A stretch of 64,000 nucleotides of DNA from Litoditis marina (taxonomy: Eukaryota; Nematoda; Chromadorea; Rhabditida; Rhabditidae): the NCBI GenBank assembly GCA_964036275.1, contig OZ038438.1, positions 5,400,978 through 5,464,977 of the forward strand, in the 5' to 3' direction. The notes under the pieces are model-generated. The model saw only the letters and a list, made by a program, of their open reading frames with translations. It had not been told where the DNA came from and ran no database searches. The position numbers and the translations under genes are program-made. This document shows positions 38,128-49,714 of the stretch, in pieces. The number at the start of each line of letters is the position of its first letter. Position 1 is the first letter of the stretch.

Positions 38128-39159
38128 CCCTGAAACAGAATTCATGATTTCCAACTAAATCAAGAGAGGGGTACAAAGAAGAATGCAGCAATACTGAAAC
38201 GTTTCGTAATACTACTCAAACCAAATACCTGTGATGGATAACATTTTAGGTTGAAATGTCATATAATATATTAACCATCCAACGCTATTGAAGAGTTCAA
38301 CTCATTATAAGCAGGCACGACGTTAGAATGTTAGAAAAAAACCTTACGCCAGATATTTACAAACATGATAAGAGAAAACGGTCGCAGAGCGGCAAGCAAC
38401 TTACAGCGCAGCCGAGCGGATGCTAAAAGATGGAAAGAGAGGAACGAGGTCGATCAACAGCCACATCAATGTTGTGATCAGAGAACGCTCAATACAATAA
38501 TAAAAACAAATTTATAATTACAGAAATACTTTTCGAAATACCATCCACAACGCCATTTGAGCAGGGAACAAGAGGAGATGCTGCGGCCTGTCTGCGCTCT
38601 AGCCATATATACTGTGTTAAATCCACTGCTACTCAGCCGAGCCAGTTTACGCAGCCCATTTCTTACCGCGCGCCATTCTTTACGTTCAAATGCGAGATCA
38701 AATTGGTCATTTTTTACTGACCAGTCATCCGGTTTTCTTCGCTGCATAAGTAGCGTAACTTTATATAAGGAGGAAACAATGAATGCTGACAAGTGAGCTG
38801 ATCAATTCCTAGAATGATTGGTCTCTTCAATACAAATGCAAACGTTAAGCTAAAAAAATCAAATACCATGTGTGAGAATTAATAGAGGCAAGTTCACTCT
38901 ACTGTTTTCGCGTTTTAGTCGGTTCCCGTCATTGACGCCAAAGTTACGGAGTGAGTCTCAGGGATCTCTGGAAATGAACATTTATGAAAGTACGATTAAC
39001 GTGAATTTGATGACTGTAGGTTTGCCAACCAAAGGAGGGCGAAATTTAAATTTCACCTCAACTGCTTAGGATTAAAATTATGATAAAGACTTTTCCGCCG
39101 AATATGAGTTGTGTATTAGAATTGTACACATTTCTGATTTCGAAGTTTTTTTCAGAAAT
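38128..39159. other. Divergent upstream region shared by VAP and UBR7
   Basis: This region of about 1 kb lies between two divergent start codons, so it should hold promoters for both. Open frames in it (for example on the minus strand near 38478-38792) do not resemble proteins. I see no repeats of note. Confidence 0.5.
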
Positions 39160-42100
39160 ATGAACAACGTGCCTACCCCAACTAAGGAAAGTTTCTGTGA
39201 AGATTCCGTTATAGCTACTGCCAAAACTATCGGAATGGAAGAAGAGGAGAAAACGTTGACAGGTATCGGAATGGAAGAAGAGGAGAAAACAGTGACAGGT
39301 CAGGCTAATTAGTGAAAAAGAGTTATTTCAAAATGTTTTTTCTCTCCGGTGTACAGTGGTTCCATACAGTTTACTGTCTCTACCAAGCGCGAATCTATGT
39401 TTCACAGTCATTCGGATAAGTGCTGCTTTGTTTAGACAAGACTACACTCCTTAGAGAACTGTGTAGAACCGACCCAAAAAGGCGTTAGCGAAACCAGCAT
39501 TGCACTCTAGTGAACTGTTTGAACCAAACCAGTGGTTCAAATATGTCCGAGATATCAGCAGTGCTATTGCGTTTGAACCCATAGTCTTCACAAAAAAACC
39601 AAAGTTGAAACGGTGAAATCCTGGGTACACTATAAGGTTAAGCTCGAACAATACCCTCACATTAGTTGCCACTCATTTGCAATAAAATATCGGGATATCT
39701 TAACGTTCTGACATACCCGAAAGTTCCGATACGATGTGTTTAGAATCCGAAGATGTTGTGACGTTAGCTGAAATCGTTGAGGATGGAGACTATCGGGAAA
39801 ATACTGCTCGGATGTTATTAGGTGGCCAGGATGGTACCGTATGCTCCTATCCTGAGGTAATTAACTATTGTTATCAATTGAAATCACCCGCATTTCTTTG
39901 TTATTTTAATTTTATTCTCAATTACTCATTAGGCTCAACAGGGTAAACTCATCAACATAATGTAAAATACAAACTGTGTTTGATTCGCTATTATAAACAA
40001 ATTTTTCGTGGGTTTGCGCTTCTTCAGTTGCGATAGAATAGTAGGTTAACTGTGGAGTCAAACTCAAATTTCAAAAAGTTCAAAATAGCTTGTCTGCTCG
40101 GTCTAGGTGGAGTAAGCGTTATGTGCTCAGAAAGTGTTTGTTTTAAGGGATACAAGCCACGCCAAGCTCTATATTCTTGTCTTACTTGCACATCGGAGAA
40201 TGAACAAGCTGGTATCTGTTATGGGTGCTCTATTCATTGTCATGATGGTCATTCTCTTGTAGAGCTTTACACCAAGCGCAAGTTCAGGTGCGTACTTTAC
40301 TACTTTACTTCAATTTGCATACTTTGGTTGGATATGTTTAAACGTATGTTGTGACTACTGTTCACAACCTTCTGCTATTCAAAAAAGAACTAATATACGA
40401 ACTGATATTTTTCGAAATATTTTAATTGGAGGTGTAGCTAATGTGTTCGCTTCTTATTCTTGACTCACTTTGAGTTTTTAGTTTTTCAGATGTGATTGTG
40501 GAAATAGCAAGTTCGCACGTAAATGTTTGTTGTACGAGGTGAGCAGTTTTTTTTCTATCTATACCCACCAACACCTACGTTTTTGAACAGTAGTTAATTA
40601 TTTTGAAAAAGATATTAATGCGCATCTACGAAATGACATCCTGATGTTCAGATAAAGTAATCATACGAATGTTGGAGTTTGGAGTGATTAACATATGTCA
40701 GTTACTCGAAATTCTGCCTGATTTGGAGAATTTAGTAAGATGAGGTGGTCCTTATCTACATCTTATTTGTGCTTGAACAAATCTGGAGACGTGGTAAAAC
40801 CCGAAATATCCCTTATGTTCTGCTGTTTTTCTTGTTATCATAAAAGTATGCATTTTGCAGGAGAAAGATGCACTGAACGTCAACAACTCTTATAATCAAA
40901 ACTTCGCTGGATTATTCTGCGCATGTCACAAACAGTATCCCTCCGATGACGATGATACGACTATGATACAATGTAATTTGTGTGAGGATTGGTTTCATCT
41001 TCCTGTGAGTTTCCTATTCCTCTATTCTTATTAGGTGTGTTGTTGTTGGTAAAAATCATTCTCTCGAGCTTCTTCATTCCGTATCCCGTTCGTACATTCA
41101 CCCTCTCAATACTGGCTAGGGTTCATTCCCATGATAGCAACAGGAATTTGGGAAAATTTTACTCTAGGACTTAGGACTTATTTCGGCTAAAACGAAAAAA
41201 AGTGGGGGGGCGAAAGTAAAATAGTCCCCAGGATCATATTGTTGTTTGTGAGACTAGTGGAATTGGGTGTTGTTTCAAGCGTTGCTGTCTCGCGGAAAAA
41301 AGGAGTAGTGGTAAAAGTTGAGTGGTGTAAACGAAAAAAAATCACAGTTTGAATTGAGAACGTTAAATATTCACTATCCAGTTTTGCAGCATCTCAATAT
41401 TGATGTCGATGATACAAAGTGGAAAGGCGTTCACGATGGAGATGACACTCTGGTTTGTTTTTTGTTCTGGTTGTTCGCAGTTCTACACTACATTTTTACA
41501 TTTGCATTCTATACGACACACTTGACTCGAAACTTTCAGAATGTTGCCTAGTTGACTATGTCATTTTGTCAACAAAACATCAGTCAAACCTCGATAATAT
41601 AGACATTCATTCAGTCTTTGTCTCATAATTGTTTTCAGATTTGTACTTCGTGCGCTTCGCAGAATGGTTTTCTTTCTTTCTTCGAGACATCTTCTTCTAC
41701 TATCTGTTTGAAGGATCTCAGTATTGACGGGATATCTAGTGGCCCATTATGTCTTCCTGGCGCATGGCGCAAACATATATGCTCTTGCAGTTATTGTGAG
41801 GTAGGTTTTTTTTTGAATATTTAGTTTTTCTTTTAAAAGTAATTTGCGAATATTTTATGATAGATAACACGATAGTTTTTTTTTTGAAAACTCTCTCTGG
41901 TAATAATATACATAGTTACTACACGAAATGGTCTGATTCGTATTGTTGTAGAGGAGTAAGTTTGATAATGTATTTCTCTTGAAAAACACAATTGATGGTT
42001 TTGTTACGAACAAAACATTATGATTCATGCTTATATGTTCTACTCTTTATCAGAACATCTACGAACGCGCCAAATGCAGTTTCCTGCTCGACGAAGAAGA

Positions 42101-42550
42101 CGACATTGCACAGTTCGAAGAAACAAGCATGGAGCGCACAAAGAATGAGCGTGAACCTGATGAAAACACAATTGTAAATGCCCTAGTGAAGGAGGCTGGC
42201 CGTGATACTGCTATAAATGTTATGAAAGGTAGGTATATCAGTTGCTTCAAACGCGCCAATTGTTTGTTCAAAAAAAGTTTAACATAACTAACAGGAAAGT
42301 TTCTCACAAGACTGAAAGGTGTAAAGTTGCTCTGATCCACCCTTATAACTCCTGGGCTTCCTTTCAATTTTTTTGTCTCTTTTTCAGTGGATTCATTTTA
42401 GGTTACTACGATCTGAAAACCAAGCTCGGCAGTTTTTTCGAGGACAAATCAAAAGACGGTGGTGTAATCACTAAGGAGGATGTTAATTCATTCTTCCAAC
42501 AGATGAAACGCCGTCGTATCGATGACACTCTGCCATCTTCAACTGATTGA
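39160..42550 (+). CDS. UBR7: UBR7-type E3 ligase (UBR box + PHD finger)
   Basis: UBR7 is a UBR-box/PHD protein known as a ubiquitin ligase for histone H2B and as a chromatin factor. The nine exons are 39160-39298, 39744-39856, 40148-40287, 40490-40538, 40861-41004, 41390-41452, 41639-41800, 42054-42228, 42402-42550, giving 377 residues. The UBR box has the expected cysteine/histidine pattern (QALYSCLTC, GICYGCSIHCHDGH, FRCDCGNSKF). The PHD finger follows (FCACHKQYPS, MIQCNLCEDWFH, ICTSCASQNG). The C-terminal region (YYDLKTKLGSFFED, FFQQMKRRRIDD) matches the UBR7 family end. Exon 1 is acidic and contains a 36-bp tandem duplication. The start lies 4 bases after TTTTTTTCAG. PIG-U follows about 0.7 kb downstream on the same strand. 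Confidence 0.95.
39228..39299 (+). repeat. 36-bp tandem duplication in UBR7 exon 1 including the donor site
   Basis: Two copies of a 36-base unit (beginning TATCGGAATGGAAGAAGAGG) lie at 39228-39263 and 39264-39299, differing at two bases. Each ends GACAGG next to a possible 5' splice site, GACAG|GTATCG in the first copy and GACAG|GTCAGG in the second. Both donors leave the same phase. Confidence 0.85.
41172..41224 (+). mobile_element. Partial G/C-tract MITE in UBR7 intron 5
   Basis: This is a ~53-base fragment: GGACTTATTTCGGCTAAAAC, an A-run, then GTGGGGGGGCGAAAGTAAAA. It is nearly identical to the right end of the element at 7335-7665 (7615-7665). The left end is absent, so this is a truncated or solo end. 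Confidence 0.7.
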
Positions 42551-43257
42551 ACCTGAATACATACGCTTTTTTGTATATAATTTTGTAACTAAATCATTAC
42601 TTACGACTGAGTTCCCGAAAATATTGTGTTTTTATTTGTACTCTCTTTTGCTTCCAACCCTTTCTCACTCTAACAATCTTCTTATTAATTAAATTTGTGT
42701 TTTCTGGCAGCCTATCAACGGCATATTATCAGTGCTGTCAGTTACATCGTTTTTTTTTTCGTTCCTAAACTGTATGGGTAATATTATGAACTCTTCAATG
42801 TGCATCTCAACGACAATAAAACCTTCATCAATTAATAGCCATTTCTGTTTTGCTCAAGGTTTTCCCAAATATATCTTCATTCTCTCAGCACAGCGTATAG
42901 ACCATTGAATGAAATACTTGACACTATCCATAATTCAGAAATGAGCAAGACAAAGTCAGTTCGGTCCAACGAGGGCAATGCAACAACATTTCACCGAAAC
43001 AAGAATGTGGGGCTGTAAGTGGCTTTTTCTATTTTGACCCCGATCATCATGTTTTTATTGAACGGCCTATTTTCATACACCAGCTGAGTTTTATGGCTTC
43101 AGGGCCTCGATTTTTAATTTACACATACTTCGATATTTGGTATTCACTAAAAAAAACCCGTTTTCAAAGTGACATGACCTATATTTCAAGAATTCTCAAG
43201 CTATTGTGAAAATATCTCGCAGAAAAACGGACGTATGTAGTGTTGGTTGTAACAAGA
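42551..43257. other. UBR7-PIG-U intercistronic region with an unassigned exon-like segment
   Basis: This gap of about 0.7 kb contains the UBR7 3' untranslated region. It also has one coding-like segment, 42941-43014: an ATG 2 bases after TTCAG, an open frame starting MSKTKSVRSNEGNATTFHR, and a good donor GTAAGT at 43015. It may be a 5' exon of PIG-U or of a small separate gene. Confidence 0.4.
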
Positions 43258-46254
43258 ATGTACATCTTCTATTTGAGGGTGTTGTTGATGGGGGTTGTCC
43301 TTAGAATGACCGCCTTCCTATTCGGATCCTCTTTGTTCGTCGAAACACCCGAGCTCTCTTCGCCTCTAGTTTCATACAGCCGGCTGCAAGATGGTATCGC
43401 ACTGAAGAGGGATGGTGTTAGTCCATACTCGGGGGATACATTTCACTTTGTGAGTCCTTTTCCAAGTTACTCATACTCAGACTTGCACTTGTTCGGATCA
43501 AGCTTTAACCCTTTTCCACGGATATATAGAGCCATTTACATTTACGAGTTATTCATGTTACACCATTGCTTTTGTAAATCCTATCAATGTCCTCATCACA
43601 CGTTCTCTGTTGTTGAACGGTAGGCTGTAATCCCTAATTAAGATTGTCATTCAGTTTAAAGGTTGGCAGATTGGGTAGCTAATAGAGCTAGCAGCTGGTA
43701 CCATAGTTTCCCCTCTTAAAACGAATCGCGGTATATAAAATACATATAAAAGGTATACATATAAAAGGAATGATCCTTTTTGATTTAGCATCCAGTGATG
43801 CTGTCTCTTCTGGCATCCTTGGATCGTACTTTGGTCTTCTGCCTATTCACAGTTCTGGATTGTATCACTGGTATATTTCTGGCGAAGAGTGCCTCTCTCT
43901 TCGTAGATACGCGATCTCCCGATATGGAAGTAACAGTTTTGAAGTGGTATGTTTATATACAAATCGGTGAATTTCTCAATAATACGAGCCCACTCCTGAA
44001 AAACATGTACCTTTAAACGCTTCAAAGCTGATCCCATGTTGCTATGTCTAATTTATTTCAATACTCTTCAGGTATCTGCTAAATCCAATCACTGTTATCT
44101 CTACAACAATTGCCAGTATTTCCGTTCTATACAATCTTCTGTTTGCAGTATTCTTGTATGCATTTGCAGTTGGTAAGTTCACAATTCCATTCCTTGTTCA
44201 AGCAATTTTTGTAAGCAGACAACTTTGAAGAAAAATGAAAGGATGCAGCAAACTTTATAGCATACACCGTTAATCCAGTACATATAACCTGACGTGGGCG
44301 CCAAACCTTGTTCGAGATTCGAGAACCACACGGGTAAGATATTTTTTAATTTGGAATACTCTATTAGCTCATCATGCAGACGTATGTGAGTACTAAGGTA
44401 TACAAATCTATTCCCCGGTAGTTTTTCATTTCGGTGTGAATATATTCTCGTCTGAACATTTTCTGAAATTGGACTGATTTATGTAGTGGGATTTCCTCAC
44501 GGAAGGCACCATCTTTCTTCAGGTACTCCAGTGTTAGCGTCATTACTGCTTTCGCTATTGATCTACTTCTGTGTGTATCCTGCCGTTCTGCTCGGCTCGA
44601 TGTTTCTTCGTTTTCCTTCAACGCGGGAACGAATGCTCTCATTATGTGTTGTGTCTGCCGGATTTTGCACCATGCTTCTGCTCAACTATCTAGTCAACAA
44701 TCAACAATGGGATTTCATCGATAACACCTATGGCTTCATGTTAGTTTTCGTTGTACGCCTATCGGGAATCTTTTTCTAACCCTTGCCGGCTATTTTAGAT
44801 TGAACTAACACACTGAATTGTTCGCTATCTTTTTGGACCCTGTGGATCTTCAGAATACTATTATACATAGAACAAGCAGAATGAAACTTGTTTTTAAGTG
44901 GCACCTTCCTTTCTCTTTCTTGATTACTTAGTGCTCCCAACATATATAGCAAATATTCTTAGAAAATACACTTATATTTTCTATCAAAATAATCATCTTG
45001 TTGGGTCATGTCAACAATGGTCGTCTGGATAGCTCTTTCTCAATTGTATTTATTATAGGCTTCGCGTCGATGATCTCACTCCTAATTGTGGAATTTTCTG
45101 GTATTTCTTCACCCAAGTCTTCACACATTTCCGGTCCTTCTATGTGGCCATATTCCAGATCAATTTATTGGTTTATGTTGTTCCTCTTCTCCTTGCACTC
45201 AGGTTGGTTTGAGGATGTTTATGTGGTAATTCAGAAAACATTCACAGAAGCACTAACTTTCAAAGTATAAATAGAAAATCCACGAAATACCACATACAAT
45301 TGAAAACGTTTCAAGTTTGTTTAAAAAAAATTAATATTTTGATTAGTGAAATGATATTGATAGAAGTCCACGTAAAAAAAAACGTTGGCAATTCGATGTG
45401 GTTGAAAGCCTACATTGTATCGCGTCTTTCCAGAAAAGATCCATTCCTCCATGTCATCATAACATTCCTGCTCTTAGCCGTATTTTCTCCATATCCAACT
45501 CTGAATGATGCCTCTATTTATTTCGCTCTGCTGCCATCGCTGGAGAAATACTGGAAACGTTCGTTTTTATTAGTTCCCTCACAAATATGATATGCAATCT
45601 GTTTGCAACCTCTTAGAGAGGTTTACAACAAACATTTTTTACTTGGTTGTTTATTTTTCGCTGCCAATTAAGTGTTTATTAAAATATTTATAGAGCCAAT
45701 TCGTTTCCTGCTGTTGGTTTCGCTCGCGATTGTTAGCTGTATAGTCTTGATGCCAGTGATGTGGCACATGTGGATTGTGAACAGCTCAGGAAATGCCAAT
45801 TTCTACTTTGCGGTGACCATAACATATAATGTTGCTCAGGTGTGTTCAAGAAGAGAATACTATGTAAATGGGGTGACAAATTTATATGTTTCATGCAGAA
45901 CTAATTCAATCTCAAGATTAGGCGAACTCCAGGTCATAATTACTAGTCGGGCGCTCTCATAGGAAACGCATAAGAAATTAGAATATGCACTTGTGCAGAC
46001 AGTATGTTACTGATTTTCCGTTGGCGACCGGTATTCAAATATTCATTTGGATATTATTAAGGATAAATAAAACACCCTCCCCGGTTATTAGAAGACAAAC
46101 TGAGCAACCATTCTCGTTCCCTTTACTCATAAACGAAGTTCCCTTGTTACAGATATATCTCATGATGGATCTCTTATTCGCATATTTCCGCAGTGAAACT
46201 GAATCAGTCTGTGGAGAGGTGGTAGAAGCAAAAACAACATTTGTTTTTCATTAA
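43258..46254 (+). CDS. PIGU: GPI transamidase subunit PIG-U homologue
   Basis: PIG-U is a multi-pass ER subunit of GPI transamidase that takes part in recognising the GPI lipid. The eight exons are 43258-43449, 43789-43946, 44072-44172, 44523-44739, 45059-45202, 45434-45558, 45694-45839, 46153-46254, giving 395 residues against about 435 in human. Landmarks in order: DGVSPYSGDTFHFHP, LKWYLLNPITV, NQQWDFIDNTYGFM, VDDLTPNCGIFWYFF, VAIFQINLLVYVVPLLL, FSPYPTLNDASIYFALLP, MPVMWHMWI and NANFYFAVTITYNVAQ, with many hydrophobic spans. I chose the ATG at 43258 because it lies one base after an AG and gives the family's usual N-terminal length; 43288 is the alternative. A phase-compatible upstream exon exists at 42941-43014. 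An AATAAA lies at 46279-46284. Confidence 0.94.
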
Positions 46255-46287
46255 TAACTTTATTTAAAAAATATTCACAATAAACAT

Positions 46288-46901
46288 TTAATTTCCTGTT
46301 CTGAGAGTGGACTTTTTCACCAGTGTCTTTGTTACGATTGGCTTTGGTCGATTCTTGAATACAATTCTTCGTCGGATGATAGCTTCCACCGTCAAGGACT
46401 TGTCAGCCTCAGACGGCGCAGCCACCAAAAATGGCTTTTCCAATTTCGACACCTGCAAAATTCAGCGTACAGTTAAATGTCAAGAAGTATTTTGAATAAT
46501 CAAGGACAATTACCTTTCCCTCCAACAAGTGATGTCCAATGAGCAACAAGGCTTCGCTGTTATCATGACGCCATCCGATATTCCCTAAATGAACATAAAT
46601 ATAGTGAAACCTCGAAAGCAACTCAACTTTTCATGATCTTTTATCCCCGCAAATGTAGAAATGAATTTGAGAGCTGATGTAGAATCTGTGTTGCATTCAC
46701 ATAAGCGACACTACGAAAGTGGCTAATAGTGAATTGATAAGAAGAATCGGAACTCACCAAGCATATCGCCATCAAAAGGAATTCCACCGTTCTCGATAGT
46801 CCCCTGCATTTCGATTAACATCCATTCTTTACAGCCCGACCTAAACAAGTAGTGTTGTATAACGAAGGCAAAAGCAACAACGATATGAATGATTTCGTCA
46901 T
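46288..46901 (-). CDS. CHTF8: Chromosome transmission fidelity protein 8 (CTF8/CHTF8) homologue
   Basis: CTF8 is the small partner of CTF18 and DCC1 in the alternative replication factor C that loads PCNA and supports sister-chromatid cohesion. The four exons, in transcription order, are 46901-46882, 46840-46758, 46584-46514, 46452-46288, giving 112 residues against about 121 in human. It begins MTKSFISSGCKEWMLIEMQG, matching the family's N-terminal strand and WxLxEMQG block. Then come LIGHHLLEGKVSKLEKPF and the C-terminal IIRRRIVFKNRPKPIV, the most conserved signature. The first exon is only 20 bases, but its phase fits exactly. The gene converges on PIG-U with 33 bases between stop codons. 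Its own poly(A) signal (TTTATT on the plus strand, 46259-46264) lies just past the PIG-U stop. Confidence 0.9.
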
Positions 46902-48774
46902 CTGCCCTTCCGATTTTGAAATTGATTTATGGACCTTTCATCTCATTTCTTCGGCTAAATTTTTAGGTTGAGGGTACGTGAGTAAAATATACCACGCTTT
47001 ATACACACGACAGTGAAACAAGCAACTACCATTTAGTGTGGACAAGCTAACGATAACTGAGTAGTACTCGTAGCATCATCAGATGCATTACAGCATAACT
47101 GTTACGGGATCCCGGACTATTAGCCACAACTTTTTAATTACACCCTGCATTGGAATAGACGACCATCAGAATGGCACCTAGGGATAGGGAAGGGTCATGC
47201 GTCGCAAGCTTGTTAGAACTGCGGTAGCTTTTGAAGTTTGAATCTCACCGCCTTGCAAGAATAAGTTCAGTAGACGCCAAAAATTGAATCTCGACCAAAA
47301 TCGATGAGCAATGTATCACTAAATTGGTTTCAAGAGAAGAGTAATATTGCAAATTATGTACTGGGGGAGGAAACTCGGCTTTCCGACCAGGTCGGGCCGA
47401 CTCACGACCCGCGAGCGTTCGAAGTCGCGGCCGGGTCGCGAGTCGGCCCGACATGGTCGTTTCGGGGTCGCGGCCGGCGCGCAAAATTGTCATTGAACTC
47501 ACGCAGAGCTCCACGCGATATTCATCGCCCGCCACGGCTTAATTAACCTACAATAACGTCTAAATGAGTCGCAATTATCACGCTACTCATCACAATCAGT
47601 TACCGAAGGTTTGGTGCACGCAAAGACGTTCATCATGAATAATTGATAACGATTACCAGGAAATAATTGATTCTCGAACTAACTTTGAACTGTCTCAAAA
47701 GATTCAGAGAACGTAGTATACCATTTATTGTAGTTCCTCTTCATTTTGTGATTTCAATGATATATTTTGTTCAAAATTAAGTGCACCCACAACATAATAT
47801 GATTTCAAAAGTTTCAGGCTTATCCTTCTTGTAAGTTCATTACCGTGCACTTGGTGGCTATCTGTGACCCCAATTATCTCCGACTGCCATCGAGAGCCAA
47901 GTTGTGGCTAAACTGTGGCTAATAGTCCTAAGCCCACTGTTACGCGATGTTGTTTTTCATAGAACGTTGGATGAGCAGTTCTTAACCCATTATTAGGGTT
48001 TGTAAAAAATGAGTTTAGCCTTGTGCAAGACTACTTCATGAGGTAGATTCATGTAATTTATGAATATTGAATTGAAGGTATAGAGAATGAGAAACTCAAA
48101 TCAAACTTACTCATTCGGGATGAGGTGTAGTTGCATCTCAATAGAACACAGAATAGACGCAACTGGTTGAAACTTGTATAGATATAATATAAATTCAGAT
48201 ATTATTCAGATATACAATATATTGTGGTTATTTTTGAAAATGAGATTTTTTTTATGTTCCCGCTTTTTTTATCTATTTTGTCAGTAGAGCACGCTTCCAT
48301 GTGGCACGATTTGGCGGTTCACCACCGAAAAATTAATTCGGAAATCTTCTTTATTTTATTTTATATCACTATTTAATATCGTAGTCTCTGTTTGTTATTA
48401 ATGTTCTTGTTATGTTAATACATCACTCTTGTTTACGGTGTACTTGGACTCTCGTTTACGGTGTACTTGGACTCATTAGTTTGTTAAGCATGCATGACTA
48501 CTCGCGAGTTCTATTTCAATCATATATCAGGCTGGTAAGGTTCATGATTTAGTTTGAACCGTTCACTAGAGAGCCGTCCGGTTTGGACGATCTAGTGATT
48601 CAGTTCTCTGGACTGGTTTGCCAGATACGGTTTTCATAAGTGAATTTGTCCGGTTCTGATCCTCACACTCAAGCGATCGGTGCTCATACCTTGTTTGTAT
48701 TACTGTCTGTAGTATTTGAACTAGTTTTGAAATCTGGTAATTGATGCGTATGTTTCTGTGATTTCATATCTCAG
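46902..48774. other. Intergenic region with a GC-rich palindrome and small repeats
   Basis: No gene is seen, apart from the unknown 5' exon of the CEBPZOS-like gene that must lie near the right end. The region holds the GC-rich inverted repeat 47384-47459, a 24-bp direct duplication (about 48425-48472) and a short hairpin (48558-48597, CACTAGA...TCTAGTG). Confidence 0.5.
47384..47459. repeat. GC-rich imperfect palindrome
   Basis: CGACCAGGTCGGGCCGACTC at 47384 is inverted at the right end (GAGTCGGCCCGACATGGTCG, ending 47459), giving arms of about 28 bases with two mismatches. A further GC-rich block follows to about 47485. The surrounding DNA is AT-rich, so this is a sharp local change in base composition. 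Confidence 0.75.
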
Positions 48775-49413
48775 ATTTTCGCTATTCATTCTGGCTTCTG
48801 TCGTGCGTAAGGGAGTTCTGAGCCTCGTTGCTTTCGAGTTGGGTGCGGCGGGCTCTGCTTATTTGGGTTTTCGCCATTTGCGACGGAACGAAAAGTCACG
48901 AGAGTATCTGTACAGGAACTGGCCCACGCTCGCCAATACGTACTATTGGGCTGAAGACTCGATATCGTTTGGTCAATTAGTGGTGAGTTTTACTTCAGTT
49001 TCATTCTCACCCCAAAACTAGCTTGACTAATTCATTACTGTATCTGTCCAACCTGTGAAACAAAGAGTAAAATAAATGCGATATTGTTGATATTATGTGC
49101 TGTTTGCATCGACTGAGTTGGTTCATCATTAGGAGTTTTCGTGTTCTGTGAAGAAAATCCCGTTTTTCAAAACTCGATCCCTGACTTCAACAACTACTAT
49201 CGAAGTTAGTCAATTGAATAAATCTTTAGATTGTAGATCTGAGATTATACTCAATAGAAAAGAAGTTAGTTATGCCACGCCTCACATGATATTGAATTCT
49301 TAATTTATCATTGTTAATTTATATGTATGTAGGGAACAAGGCTTCGATTGTGCGATCAGCGTCGTTGGGCTCACCTCAACGGACAAGAAGATTTAGAAAT
49401 TGAGTCTGATTGA
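48775..49413 (+). CDS. CEBPZOS-like small mitochondrial protein (5' exon not found)
   Basis: Two exons are clear: 48775-48982 and 49333-49413, joined in phase 0. The product contains KGVLSLVAFELGAAGSAYLG (a likely membrane segment), RNWPTLANTYYWAEDS and TRLRLCDQRRWAHLNGQ. This order resembles the vertebrate CEBPZOS protein, a short mitochondrial membrane protein of unclear role. Exon 48775 follows a CTCAG acceptor and needs two bases from an upstream coding exon carrying the ATG, which I could not identify. The length from the first clear exon is about 95 residues. It is the first of three tiny same-strand genes. The assignment to CEBPZOS rests on recalled similarity and is moderate. Confidence 0.7.
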
Positions 49414-49714
49414 AGTCTCTAATACGAATTCCGGTGAGTAAATTGCAAGGCATGATGGGCTTCTTTGCATGAATGGCGAAAAATCAGACGGTGTACACCA
49501 TGTCATAATTGTCTGTAAACTTCCAACTAGTGTTAATCAGTTTTAAGAAAGTGTTTTCATATCAGAGTCGAATAAAAATCATTCCATCTCTCATTTACTG
49601 CTAATCTTCCAATTATTGGTCTGTTTGTTGTTTGTTACAAAAAAACTTTTCGATGTCAATCGCGTTTTTTTTTGTTTCGTTTGTGTCTTCATCTCGAGTT
49701 TTCCAGTTGTGATC
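49414..49714. other. Gap between the CEBPZOS-like gene and the 57-residue gene
   Basis: This is a 301-base AT-rich gap with no gene. Its right end is a TTTTCCAG acceptor 8 bases before the next ATG. Confidence 0.5.

Noticed and set aside
38478..38792. 104-codon minus-strand open frame upstream of VAP
   Set aside because: It lies in the divergent promoter region; the peptide is low in resemblance to any family and has no splice context.
47195..47265. Possible third SINE copy on the plus strand
   Set aside because: Only the anticodon-arm and B-box parts look similar, and no shared tail was found.
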